From positions 1,181,338-1,245,337 of the forward strand of contig NZ_KQ947984.1 in the NCBI RefSeq assembly GCF_001513975.1: a DNA stretch of 64,000 nt, in the 5' to 3' direction. Position 1 is the first letter of the stretch. Every line of letters starts with the position of its first letter. Below are positions 15,437 through 24,206 of this stretch, piece by piece. The notes beneath the pieces are model-generated. The model did not search any database. It had not been told where the DNA came from and worked only from the letters and a program-made list of their open reading frames with translations. The position numbers and the translations under genes are program-made. The stretch is from Streptomyces curacoi. GTDB lineage: Bacteria > Actinomycetota > Actinomycetes > Streptomycetales > Streptomycetaceae.

Positions 15437-16684
15437 GTGGTGGCGGGGATGGGCGGCGCGGCGGGGACGGCGGGGCGGCGGTCACTGGGGCGGGGGTTCG
15501 GGTGGCTGTGGGCGGCGTACGGGGTCAGCACGTTCGGGACCCGGCTGGCCTTCGACGCGCTGCCGCTGATCGCGGTCGTCGTGCTGCATGCCGGGGCGAC
15601 CGAGGTGGCGCTGCTGGCGGCCTCGGGGCTCGCGGTGGGGGCGGCGGTGGCGGTGCCGCTCGGGGCGTGGGTGGAGTTCCGCCGGAAGCGGCCCGTGATG
15701 GTCTCGGCGGACCTGATCAGGTGCGTGGCGCTGCTGAGCGTCCCCGCCGCGTTCGCGCTGGGCGGGCTCGGCCTCGGCCAGTTGCTGGTGGTGTCGATGG
15801 TGGTCGCCGCGGCGGACATCACGTTCACGGCGGCGAGCGGGGCGTATCTGAAGTCCCTGCTGCCGCCGGAGGACCTGCTCGTGGCGAACGGCCGCTTCGA
15901 GGCCACCTTGTGGACGGCCACCGCGCTCGGGCCACCGCTCGGCGGGGCGGCGATCGGGGTGTTCGGTCCGATGACGACGGTGCTGGCGGACGCGGCCAGC
16001 TATCTGCTGTCGGCCCTGGGGATCCGGGCGGCCGGCGGTAAGGAAAGGCAACAGTTCAGTCCTGATGTGCCGTCAGACCCCCGGCCGGGCACCCTGTCGG
16101 CCGCCGACCTCGCGGCGGGGTGGCGGCACATCCTCACCCACCCCACCCTGCGCCCGCTGTTCCTCAACACGGTCCTGGTCAACGCCCTGATCATGACACC
16201 GGCTCCCTTGCTCGCCGTCCTCATGCTCGGCCAACTCGGCTTCGCCCCCTGGCAGTACGGCCTGGCCTTCGCCGTCCCGTGCCTGGGCGGACTGCTGGGC
16301 TCGCGCCTGTCGCGCCGGCTGGTGGCCCGGTACGGGCGGCGCCGGGTGCTGCTCACGGCCGGCACCCTGCGCGCCTGCTGGCCCGTCGGACTCGCCTTCA
16401 TCGGCCCGGGCACGGCAGGCCTCCTCCTCGTCATGACCGTCGAGTTCGGCCTGATCATCTGCGTGGGCGTCTTCAACCCCGTGCTCGCCACCCACCGCCT
16501 GGACCTGACCCCGCCGGACCGTGTGACCCGCACCCTGTCGGCCTGGTCGATCACCGGCAGGACGACGACCGCCGCGATGACCGCGCTCTGGGGCCTGCTG
16601 GCCGCCGTCACCGACACGCGCACGGCGATCGCCGTCGCCGGCGTGCTCCTCCTGGCCACCCCTGCGCTGCTGCCGCGCAAGTAA
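15437..16684 (+). CDS. MFS transporter
   Basis: A 415-residue protein with about 12 hydrophobic helices. The loop after helix 2 reads GAWVEFRRKRPVMVSADLIR, matching the MFS signature loop of the enterobactin-exporter-like (EntS/MFS_3) group. It also carries LSRRLVARYGRRRVLL at mid-protein. GTG 15437 is the first start; GTG 15440 and ATG 15449 are alternatives and none has a clear ribosome binding site. It is divergent from the LysR gene, and drug or metabolite efflux is likely. Confidence 0.87.
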   Translation: MVAGMGGAAGTAGRRSLGRGFGWLWAAYGVSTFGTRLAFDALPLIAVVVLHAGATEVALLAASGLAVGAAVAVPLGAWVEFRRKRPVMVSADLIRCVALLSVPAAFALGGLGLGQLLVVSMVVAAADITFTAASGAYLKSLLPPEDLLVANGRFEATLWTATALGPPLGGAAIGVFGPMTTVLADAASYLLSALGIRAAGGKERQQFSPDVPSDPRPGTLSAADLAAGWRHILTHPTLRPLFLNTVLVNALIMTPAPLLAVLMLGQLGFAPWQYGLAFAVPCLGGLLGSRLSRRLVARYGRRRVLLTAGTLRACWPVGLAFIGPGTAGLLLVMTVEFGLIICVGVFNPVLATHRLDLTPPDRVTRTLSAWSITGRTTTAAMTALWGLLAAVTDTRTAIAVAGVLLLATPALLPRK

Positions 16685-16753
16685 CGGCTCCGGCTCCTTC
16701 GGAAGGTCTCTTGACGCCTCCTTCCTCCCGGGCTTACCTTCCTCCGCAAGCGA

Positions 16754-16768
16754 TAGGAAAGTTTCCTA
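16754..16768. promoter_or_regulatory. CsnR-type operator
   Basis: TAGGAAAGTTTCCTA is a perfect 7-1-7 palindrome 86 bp upstream of the ROK regulator gene. As I recall, it has the form of the site bound by CsnR in front of csnA and csnR in S. lividans and S. coelicolor. This supports negative autoregulation of the operon, relieved by chitosan-derived sugars. Confidence 0.78.
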
Positions 16769-16854
16769 ACAGTGCTCCTTTCGAGGTACCCCCGAATGGA
16801 CGTGCCCCACGAGCCGCTGAGAAGCTGGTCAGCCGAAAGGCAGGTGTCGATCCC

Positions 16855-18066
16855 ATGGCAGGAACCGCCGGTACGCCGGGCACCCCGCGCGTCCTGCGCG
16901 CCATGAACGACCGTGCCGCCCTCGACCTCCTCCTGGAGCACGGGCCGCTGTCCCGCACCCGGATCGGCAAGCTCACCGGCCTCTCCAAGCCGACCGCCTC
17001 CCAACTGCTGGCCCGCCTGGAGGCCGCCGGCCTGGTCCTGGCCACCGGCACCACGGAGGGCCGACCCGGGCCCAACGCCCAGCTGTACGAGGTCAATCCG
17101 GCCGCCGGCCACGCCGCGGGGCTCGACGTCACCCCCGAACGCATCCTCGCCGCCGTCGCCGACATCACTGGCCGCACGGTGGGGTCGTACGAACTGCCCA
17201 CCCCCGGCAGGCGCCCCGCCCATCCCGTCGTCCGGCAGGTCACCGACGCCCTCGACGGCGCGGTGAAGGCGGCAGGCCTCGCCCGGGACGACGTCCACCG
17301 GCTCGTCATCGGCACTCCCGGCGCCTTCGACCCCAACACGGGCCGTCTGCGCTACGCCTCCCACCTCCCCGGCTGGCACACCCCGGCGCTGCTCGACGAA
17401 CTCGCCGCCGCCCTGCCGATGCCGGTCGAGTACGAGAACGACGTCAACCTCGTGGCGGTGGCCGAGCAGCGGCTCGGCGCGGCCCGCGGCCACGAGGACT
17501 TCGTGCTGCTGTGGAACGAGGGGGGCCTCGGCGCCGCTCTCGTCCTCGGCGGGCGCCTGCACCGCGGCTGGACCGGCGGCGCGGGCGAGGTAGGTTTCCT
17601 GCCGGTGCCGGGTGCACCCCTGGTCCGTCAAGTAACCAAAGCCAACAGTGGCGGCTACCAGGAGCTGGCCGGTTCCCAGGCGATCCCCCAGCTCGCGCGC
17701 GAACTCGGCCTCTCCGGCATCCCCTCGGGGCCGTACGCCGAGGCCGCCGCCACCCTCGTCGAGCGGGCCGCCACGGAGGACACCGTCCTGCACCGGCTGC
17801 TCCTGCAGACCTACGCGACCCGACTCGCCACCGGTCTGGCCTCCCTCGTCTCCGTCCTCGACCCCGAACTGGTCGTCCTCAGCGGCGCCTCCCTCACCTC
17901 CGGCGGCGAGGTGCTGCGCGCCCTCGTCCAGGCCGAGCTGGAGGAACTGGCCGCGGCCCGGCCCCGCCTGGTCGTCGGCGACGTCCGCGAACACCCCGTG
18001 CTGCGGGGCGCGCTGGAGAGCGCGCTCGCCACCACACGCGACGAGGTCTTCGACACCTCCCGCTGA
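16855..18066 (+). CDS. csnR: ROK family repressor of chitosan-oligosaccharide operon
   Basis: A 403-residue protein. The N-terminal winged helix-turn-helix (about residues 18-70) reads ALDLLLEHGPLSRTRIGKLT, then LSKPTASQLLARLEAAGLV. A ROK sugar-kinase-like domain follows (about 90-395), with VIGTPGAFDPNTGRLRYAS and the ENDVNLVA block. ATG 16855 follows GGCAGG; the open frame upstream is a shadow of the MFS gene. The operator is immediately upstream. The next five genes encode a sugar ABC importer, a GH4 enzyme and a kinase, exactly the csnR-K order known in S. coelicolor. Assignment rests on gene order plus operator. Confidence 0.88.
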   Translation: MAGTAGTPGTPRVLRAMNDRAALDLLLEHGPLSRTRIGKLTGLSKPTASQLLARLEAAGLVLATGTTEGRPGPNAQLYEVNPAAGHAAGLDVTPERILAAVADITGRTVGSYELPTPGRRPAHPVVRQVTDALDGAVKAAGLARDDVHRLVIGTPGAFDPNTGRLRYASHLPGWHTPALLDELAAALPMPVEYENDVNLVAVAEQRLGAARGHEDFVLLWNEGGLGAALVLGGRLHRGWTGGAGEVGFLPVPGAPLVRQVTKANSGGYQELAGSQAIPQLARELGLSGIPSGPYAEAAATLVERAATEDTVLHRLLLQTYATRLATGLASLVSVLDPELVVLSGASLTSGGEVLRALVQAELEELAAARPRLVVGDVREHPVLRGALESALATTRDEVFDTSR

Positions 18067-18105
18067 CCCCCAGCCCCTCCCGCACCGCCCCCTCCCGCAC
18101 TGCCC

Positions 18106-18154
18106 CCTGCCCTGCCCTGCCCTGCCCTGCCCTGCCCTGCCCTGCCCTGCCCTG
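18106..18154. repeat. Pentanucleotide (CCTGC) repeat just before the csnE ribosome binding site
   Basis: Nine perfect CCTGC units (18106-18150) run directly into GGGAG (18154-18158), which is the ribosome binding site of csnE (ATG 18167). More imperfect CCC-rich sequence precedes it, back to the csnR stop. Such a tract is prone to slippage and lies between csnR and csnE, where it would alter the intercistronic spacing. Confidence 0.93.
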
Positions 18155-18166
18155 GGAGATCGAACC

Positions 18167-19504
18167 ATGCCCGGAATATCCCGTAAAACAGCCATCGCAC
18201 TCACGGCTTCCGCCTCCCTGGCCCTCCTGGCCACCGCCTGCACCGGCCAGTCGGAGTCCGGTGCCACCGACGACCCCGACGCCAGGACGACGATCACCTT
18301 CTGGCACGGCTGGAGCGCACCCGCCGAGGTCAAGGCGATCCAGGAGAACGTCGACCGCTTCGAGAAGGCCCACTCGAACATCACGGTGAAGGTCGTCGGC
18401 AACATCAACGACGACAAGCTCAACCAGGCGCTGCGCGCGGGCGGTTCGAACGGACCGGACGTGGTGTCGTCGTTCACGACCTCCAACATCGGCAAGTTCT
18501 GTTCCTCCGGCGCCTTCCTCGACCTCAAGCCCTTCATCGAGAAGTCGAAGCTCGACCTCGACAAGCTCATCCCGAAGCCGATGCTGGACTACACCCAGTT
18601 CGAGGGCACCCGCTGCGCCCTGCCGCTGCTGGGCGACGCCTACGGCCTCTACTACAACAAGGACGCCTTCGAGAAGGCGGGCATCAAGTCCCCGCCGAAG
18701 ACCTGGTCGGAGTTCGCGAAGGTCGCCAAGAAGCTCACCGTCACCAAGGGCGACAGCTACCGGCAGCTCGGCTTCATGCCGACCTACCACGGCTACGAGA
18801 CGGTCGTGGACCACTACATGTCCCAGTGGGACCACGCCTACTTCGACAAGGACGGCAAGTCCAACATCGCCAAGGACCCGGCCTTCGCCGAGATGTTCAC
18901 GTACCAGAAGAAGCTCGTCGACGACCTCGGCGGCTTCGCGAGACTGGAGAGGTACCGCAACACCTTCGGTGACGAGTGGGGCGCCAAGCACCCGTTCCAC
19001 ACCGGCCAGGTGGCCATGCAGCTCGACGGCGAGTGGCGTCTCGGCATGGCGAAGGACGCGGGCGTCGGCTTCGAGATCGGCACCGCTCCGATGCCCGTGG
19101 CCGACGACGAGGCCGACGAGTACGGCAAGGGCTTCCTCTCCGGCACGATCATCGGCATCGCCCCGCGGAGCGAGAAGCAGAACGCGGCCTGGGAACTGGT
19201 GAAGTACCTGACGACCGACACCGAGGCCGTCGTCTCCTTCGCCAACGCCATCCACAACGTGCCGTCCACCTTCGCGGCCCTGAAGTCGCCCGACCTGAAG
19301 GTGGACCCCGGTTTCAAGACGTTCCTGGACATTGCCCAGCACCCGCACTCGAACACGCCGCCGGCCTCCGTCAACGGCTCCACGTACCAGACGACCCTCC
19401 AGGACTTCGGCTACCAGTACGAGTCCGGCAAGGTGAAGGACCTCAAGGCCGGTCTGGAGAAGACGGCCCGGCAGATCGACACCGACATCGAGCAGGCGAA
19501 GTAG
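18167..19504 (+). CDS. csnE: ABC transporter substrate-binding lipoprotein for chitosan oligosaccharides
   Basis: A 445-residue extracytoplasmic binding protein (family 1). A lipoprotein signal ends in LLATAC with the lipidated Cys at residue 25. The mature part begins acidic, and TITFWHGWSAPAEVKAIQ is the usual first strand of sugar-binding proteins. Later blocks are LPLLGDAYGLYYNKDAFEKA and MQLDGEWRLGMAK. The start ATG has GGGAG 8 bp upstream, after the CCTGC array. It works with the two permeases that follow. No ATPase gene is in the operon, so the shared ATPase MsiK is the expected partner, as known for csnEFG. Confidence 0.9.
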   Translation: MPGISRKTAIALTASASLALLATACTGQSESGATDDPDARTTITFWHGWSAPAEVKAIQENVDRFEKAHSNITVKVVGNINDDKLNQALRAGGSNGPDVVSSFTTSNIGKFCSSGAFLDLKPFIEKSKLDLDKLIPKPMLDYTQFEGTRCALPLLGDAYGLYYNKDAFEKAGIKSPPKTWSEFAKVAKKLTVTKGDSYRQLGFMPTYHGYETVVDHYMSQWDHAYFDKDGKSNIAKDPAFAEMFTYQKKLVDDLGGFARLERYRNTFGDEWGAKHPFHTGQVAMQLDGEWRLGMAKDAGVGFEIGTAPMPVADDEADEYGKGFLSGTIIGIAPRSEKQNAAWELVKYLTTDTEAVVSFANAIHNVPSTFAALKSPDLKVDPGFKTFLDIAQHPHSNTPPASVNGSTYQTTLQDFGYQYESGKVKDLKAGLEKTARQIDTDIEQAK

Positions 19505-19511
19505 CCTCCCG

Positions 19512-20453
19512 ATGTCCACGCACCCGCTCCGCGCGAAGCGCCGCAGGTCGGCGCTTCGAACGGTGGCCTTCCTGTCACCGTGGCTCATCGGTTTCGGCGT
19601 CTTCTTCGCCTACCCCCTCGTGTCCACCGTGTACTTCTCCCTGATGAAGTACGACGGCTTCGGCACACCGGTCTTCCGCGGCCTGGGCAACTGGGCCTAC
19701 GTCTTCTACGACTACCCGCTGTTCTGGCCGGCCCTGCGCAACACGCTCTGGCTGGTCCTGGTGATGGTGACCTGCCGCGTCGTCTTCGGACTCGGCATCG
19801 GCCTGCTGATCACGAAGATCAGGACCGGCGCGGGCGTCTTCCGCACCCTGTTCTACCTGCCGTATCTCGCCCCGCCGGTCGCCGCGACCCTGGCCTTCGT
19901 CTTCCTGCTCAACCCCGGCACCGGCCCGGTCAACTCCGTCCTGGGCGACCTCGGGCTGCCGACCCCCGGCTGGTTCACGGACCCCGCCTGGTCCAAGCCG
20001 GCCCTCACCGCGCTCGCGCTGTGGGGCGTGGGCGACCTCATGGTCATCTTCATGGCCGCGCTGCTCGACGTACCGAAGGAGCAGTACGAGGCCGCGGAGC
20101 TGGACGGCACATCGGCCTGGCAGCGCTTCCGCTACGTCACCCTGCCGAACATCTCACCGATCGTGATGTTCGCCGTCGTCACGGGCGTGATCCAGACGAT
20201 GCAGTACTACACGCAGCCCCTGGTGGCCGGAAAGGTCGCCTCCGGCATCATCGGCGGCTCCGGCCAGCAGTTCGAGCCCGGCTACCCGGACAAGTCCACG
20301 CTGACCCTCCCGCAGCTCGTCTACAACCTCGGCTTCCAGCGCTTCGACTACGGCTCGGCCTGCGTGGTCGCACTGGTGCTGTTCGCCCTGGCCATGGCGT
20401 TCACCGCGCTGCTGATGCGGCGCCGGGGCGGACTGATCCAGGCAGGTGACTGA
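19512..20453 (+). CDS. csnF: Sugar ABC transporter permease
   Basis: A 313-residue MalF-type permease with six transmembrane helices (first VAFLSPWLIGFGVFFAYPLV). The EAA loop (EQYEAAELDGTSAWQRFRYV) contacts the ATPase. It begins 8 bp after csnE and is separated from csnG by 2 bp. It would form the inner-membrane channel with csnG for imported glucosamine oligosaccharides. Confidence 0.92.
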   Translation: MSTHPLRAKRRRSALRTVAFLSPWLIGFGVFFAYPLVSTVYFSLMKYDGFGTPVFRGLGNWAYVFYDYPLFWPALRNTLWLVLVMVTCRVVFGLGIGLLITKIRTGAGVFRTLFYLPYLAPPVAATLAFVFLLNPGTGPVNSVLGDLGLPTPGWFTDPAWSKPALTALALWGVGDLMVIFMAALLDVPKEQYEAAELDGTSAWQRFRYVTLPNISPIVMFAVVTGVIQTMQYYTQPLVAGKVASGIIGGSGQQFEPGYPDKSTLTLPQLVYNLGFQRFDYGSACVVALVLFALAMAFTALLMRRRGGLIQAGD

Positions 20454-20455
20454 CG

Positions 20456-21346
20456 ATGACCCAAGTACTCGACCCACCGGTCGGCCTGAGCCCGCCGCCC
20501 GTCGCCAGGCGCACGGCCCGCCGTAAAGCACTCCTGGAATGGACAGCGGTCCATTCCCTCGGCATCGCGGCCGCGCTCTTCTTCACCCTGCCCTTCGTGT
20601 TCGTCGTCCTGACCTCGCTGATGAGCGACCAGCAGGCGCTCACCCGCGACCTGGTCCCGGACACCTGGGAGTGGGACAACTACCGCAAGGTCCTCGACAC
20701 ACCCGGCTTCCTGACCTGGTGGAGGAACACGCTGCTCTACGCCGGGCTCGGCACGGTCCTCACCGTCGTCTCGTCGATCCCGGTGGCGTACGCCCTCGCC
20801 AAGTTCCGCTTCCGCGGCCGGAACGTCACCCTGATGCTGGTCATCTCGATGATGATGCTGCCGCCGCAGGTGATCATCATCCCGATGTACCTGTTCTGGG
20901 CGAAGCAGTTGGACCTCTCCGGCACGCTCTCGCCCCTGATCATCCCGATGGCGTTCGGGGACGCGTTCTCGATCTTCCTCCTGCGCCAGTTCCTGATGAC
21001 GATCCCGAACGAATACCTGGACGCGGCAAGGGTGGACGGCTGCGGCGAACTGCGCACACTCGTCCGCGTGGTCCTCCCCATGGCGAAACCGGGGATAGCC
21101 GCCGTAGCCCTCTTCCAGTTCTTCTACGCGTGGAACGACTACTTCGGCCCCCAGATCTACGCGTCCGAGAACCCGGGCGCCTGGACCCTCTCCTACGGCC
21201 TGGAGTCGTTCAAGGGAGCACACCACACCGACTGGAACCTGACCATGGCCGCCACGGTTCTCGTGATGGCCCCCGTCATCCTCGTGTTCTTCTTCGCGCA
21301 GAAAGCCTTCGTAGAGGGCGTCACGCTCACCGGAGTAAAGGGTTGA
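20456..21346 (+). CDS. csnG: Sugar ABC transporter permease
   Basis: A 296-residue MalG-type permease. Six hydrophobic helices include LGIAAALFFTLPFVFVVLTS, and the EAA-loop equivalent is IPNEYLDAARVDGCGELRTL. ATG 20456 lies 2 bp after the csnF stop. It partners csnF; its stop is 7 bp before csnH. Confidence 0.92.
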   Translation: MTQVLDPPVGLSPPPVARRTARRKALLEWTAVHSLGIAAALFFTLPFVFVVLTSLMSDQQALTRDLVPDTWEWDNYRKVLDTPGFLTWWRNTLLYAGLGTVLTVVSSIPVAYALAKFRFRGRNVTLMLVISMMMLPPQVIIIPMYLFWAKQLDLSGTLSPLIIPMAFGDAFSIFLLRQFLMTIPNEYLDAARVDGCGELRTLVRVVLPMAKPGIAAVALFQFFYAWNDYFGPQIYASENPGAWTLSYGLESFKGAHHTDWNLTMAATVLVMAPVILVFFFAQKAFVEGVTLTGVKG

Positions 21347-21353
21347 CCCAGAC

Positions 21354-22619
21354 ATGAAACTCACCGTGGTCGGCGGAGGCTCGACCTACACCCCCGAACT
21401 CATCGACGGCTTCGCCCGCCTCCGGGACACCCTGCCCCTCGCGGAACTGGTCCTGGTGGACCCGGCAACGGACCGCCTGGAACTCGTGGGTGGCCTGGCC
21501 CGCCGTATCTTCGCCCGCCAGGGCCACAACGGCACCATCACCACCACCACAGACCTGGACGCGGCGGTGGAGGGCGCCGACGCGGTCCTCCTCCAGCTCC
21601 GTGTGGGCGGCCAGGCGGCCCGCGAACGGGACGAGACCTGGCCGCTGGAATGCGGTTGCGTCGGCCAGGAGACGACGGGCGCGGGCGGTCTGGCGAAGGC
21701 TCTGCGCACGATGCCGGTGGTCCTCGACATCGCCGAACGGGTCCGTCGTACGAACCCCAGGGCGTGGATCATCGACTTCACCAACCCGGTCGGCATCGTC
21801 ACCCGCGCCCTGCTCCAGGAAGGCCACAGGGCGGTCGGCCTGTGCAACGTGGCGATCGGCTTCCAGCGGAAGTTCGCCACGCTGCTCGGCGTGGCGCCGT
21901 CCGACGTCCACCTCGACCATGTGGGCCTCAACCACCTCACCTGGGAGACCGGCGTACGCCTCGGCGGCCCCGAGGGCGAGAACGTCCTGCCGCGGCTGCT
22001 CACCGACCACGGCGACACGATCGCCGCGGACCTGCACCTTCCCCGCCCCCTGCTGGACCGCCTGGGCGCGGTGCCGTCGTACTACCTGCGCTACTACTAC
22101 GCCCACGACGCGGTGGTGGAGGAACTACGAACCAAACCGTCACGCGCCGCGGAAGTGGCCGAAATGGAAAGAAAACTGCTCACGCTCTACGCGGACCCCG
22201 CCCTCGACGAGAAGCCGGAACTCCTCTCCAAGCGAGGCGGCGCGTACTACTCGGAGGCGGCGGTGGACCTGGCGGCCGCGCTGCTGAACGGCGCCGGCAG
22301 CCCCTACCAGGTAGTCAACACCCACAACAGGGGCACGCTCCCCTTCCTCCCCGACGACGCGGTGATCGAGGTACCGGCGGCGGTGGGCCAGAAGGGCCCG
22401 ATCCCCCTCGCCCCCGCCCGCCCCGACCCCCTGTACGCGGGCCTGATGGCCCAGGTGACGGCCTACGAGGACCTGGCCCTCGAAGCGGCCCTGCACGGCG
22501 GCCGCACCCGGGTCTTCAAGGCCCTGCTCTCCCATCCCCTCATCGGCCAGTACGAGTACGCGGACAAACTCACCGACCGACTCATCGCACACAACCGGGA
22601 GCACCTCGCGTGGGCATGA
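21354..22619 (+). CDS. csnH: GH4 family glycosidase (6-phospho-beta-glucosidase type)
   Basis: A 421-residue cytoplasmic NAD- and metal-dependent hydrolase. The N-terminal Rossmann motif is LTVVGGGSTYTPELIDGFA. GH4 landmarks follow: ECGCVGQETTGAGGLAKAL, IDFTNPVGIVTRALL and GLCNVAIGFQRKFA (with the metal-binding Cys), then DHVGLNHLTW with the His ligand. It probably cleaves imported or phosphorylated amino-sugar oligosaccharides. It overlaps csnK by 4 bp (ATGA). Confidence 0.92.
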   Translation: MKLTVVGGGSTYTPELIDGFARLRDTLPLAELVLVDPATDRLELVGGLARRIFARQGHNGTITTTTDLDAAVEGADAVLLQLRVGGQAARERDETWPLECGCVGQETTGAGGLAKALRTMPVVLDIAERVRRTNPRAWIIDFTNPVGIVTRALLQEGHRAVGLCNVAIGFQRKFATLLGVAPSDVHLDHVGLNHLTWETGVRLGGPEGENVLPRLLTDHGDTIAADLHLPRPLLDRLGAVPSYYLRYYYAHDAVVEELRTKPSRAAEVAEMERKLLTLYADPALDEKPELLSKRGGAYYSEAAVDLAAALLNGAGSPYQVVNTHNRGTLPFLPDDAVIEVPAAVGQKGPIPLAPARPDPLYAGLMAQVTAYEDLALEAALHGGRTRVFKALLSHPLIGQYEYADKLTDRLIAHNREHLAWA

Positions 22620-23581
22620 CCGCACGTGTCCTCGCCGTAGACGCGGGCAACAGCAAGACGGACGTGGCGGTGGTGGCGGCCGACGGCACCGTCCTGGCCA
22701 CGGCCCGCGGAGGCGGATTCCGCCCACCGACCGTAGGCGTGGAACCGGCAATGGAAACCCTCGCCGCCACCGTCCACGAGGCGTTCACCGCGGCAGGCGT
22801 GACCTCCGTCGACCACGTCTCGGCCTGCCTGGCCAACGCCGACCTCCCGGTGGAGGAGGAGAGACTCACGGCCGCCCTGCACGCGCGCGCGTGGGGCACG
22901 ACAACGGAGGTCCGCAACGACACCTTCGCCATCCTGCGCGCGGGCGTGACGGAACCCCGCGGGGTCGCGGTCGTCTGCGGCGCCGGCATCAACTGCGTGG
23001 GCATGCGCCCCGACGGCCGTACCGCCCGCTTCCCCGCGCTGGGCCGTATCTCCGGCGACTGGGGCGGCGGCTGGGGCCTGGCGGAGGAGGCCCTGTGGCA
23101 CGCGTCCCGAGCGGAGGACGGCCGCGGGGTGCCTACGGCGTTGAGGCACACCCTCCCCGCCCACTTCGGCCTTGCCACCATGTACGCCCTGATCGAAGCC
23201 CTGCACCTCGAACACATCCCTCCCATCCGCCGCCACGAGCTGACCCCGGTCCTGTTCACCACAGCAGCGGCCGGCGACCCCGTCGCCCGCTCGATCGTGG
23301 ACCGCCTGGCCGATGAAGTGGCAACAATGGCAACGGTCGCCCTGACCCGGCTCGACCTCCTGGAGGAGAAGACCCCGGTCCTGCTCGGCGGAGGCGTACT
23401 GGCGGCACGCCACCCCCAACTGACCGAAGGCATCCACACCTTGCTGACAGCCCGCGCCCCCAAGGCAGTACCGAAGGTGGTCACGGCAAGCCCCGTGCTG
23501 GGCGCGGCCCTGCTGGGCCTGGACGCGGTAGGGGCACCCGCGGAGGCACATGCCCGAGTCGGTCAACACTTCGACACATGA
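22616..23581 (+). CDS. csnK: BadF/BadG-type sugar kinase (N-acetylglucosamine kinase family)
   Basis: A 321-residue ASKHA-fold kinase. The phosphate-1 loop is VLAVDAGNSKTDVAVVAADG (residues 5-24). Further blocks are GVAVVCGAGINCVGM and GRISGDWGGGWGLAEEALW, and the adenosine region is PVLLGGGVLAARHP. It starts at ATG in the ATGA overlap with csnH (GTG 22610 is an alternative) and closes the csn operon. The likely substrate is glucosamine or a glucosamine oligomer. Confidence 0.88.
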   Translation: MTARVLAVDAGNSKTDVAVVAADGTVLATARGGGFRPPTVGVEPAMETLAATVHEAFTAAGVTSVDHVSACLANADLPVEEERLTAALHARAWGTTTEVRNDTFAILRAGVTEPRGVAVVCGAGINCVGMRPDGRTARFPALGRISGDWGGGWGLAEEALWHASRAEDGRGVPTALRHTLPAHFGLATMYALIEALHLEHIPPIRRHELTPVLFTTAAAGDPVARSIVDRLADEVATMATVALTRLDLLEEKTPVLLGGGVLAARHPQLTEGIHTLLTARAPKAVPKVVTASPVLGAALLGLDAVGAPAEAHARVGQHFDT

Positions 23582-24206
23582 CCCGGGTTGCACGGCCACC
23601 CACACCACGGCTGACCGAGGACGGGCCGCGCGACCCGGCGCTGACGGGGCACCGCCCGCGCCCATGGGCGACGACGACCGGGTACGCGCGGGCGCAGCGG
23701 GACGGACATGGCTGGACGCCGCGGCCAAGTGGGCGCACGCGCGGCTGGACGGACATGGCTCGGCACGCCGGACCGCGGGTGCGCCACTGGCCGCACATAG
23801 CTGGGCGCCTCGGTCGGGCGGGCGTGCGCAGCTGGGCGGACGTGGCCGGTTGCCGGGGTGGCCACGCGCGGCTCCACGGACCCGCAGTCGCCCACGGTGG
23901 CAAGGGGACGTGCCGGGTGGTGTCCGCCCGCAGTGGCCGGCGTCAACACGCGGTTCCTCTTGGCCCAAGGGGGCCGCCGGTCCGAGGACGGACACCACCC
24001 GGCGCGGCCCCGACCCACGACGCAACCCAAGGCGCTACGCGCACCCCCACCCAGCCCCCACAGGCCGCCGCAGGCATCGCAGCCGCACCCCATACCACCG
24101 AACATGGAACCGAACAGATTCCCCCGGCGTATTCATGGGCAGTGGTGCGGATGTCAGTCCCGGCGGCGATACTTGCGGCGACGGATGACCATGGGGGAGG
24201 TCAACA
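23582..24206. other. Gene-free spacer with imperfect repeats before the PknG operon
   Basis: Between about 23680 and 23880, three imperfect copies of a block of about 50-60 bp are visible. Their cores are CTGGACGGACATGGCT, CTGGCCGCACATAGCT and CTGGGCGGACGTGGCC. Several open frames cross the region, but their composition is Arg/Pro/His-rich and frame-independent, so I call no gene. The last 60 bp must hold the promoter of the next operon; a GATACT at about 24168 could be a -10 box, with GGGGGAGG as ribosome binding site before GTG 24207. Confidence 0.6.

Noticed and set aside
23563..24105. 180-codon minus-strand frame and 212-codon plus-strand frames in the spacer before the PknG operon
   Set aside because: Open on both strands with repetitive Arg/His/Pro composition; no start signal or family resemblance.
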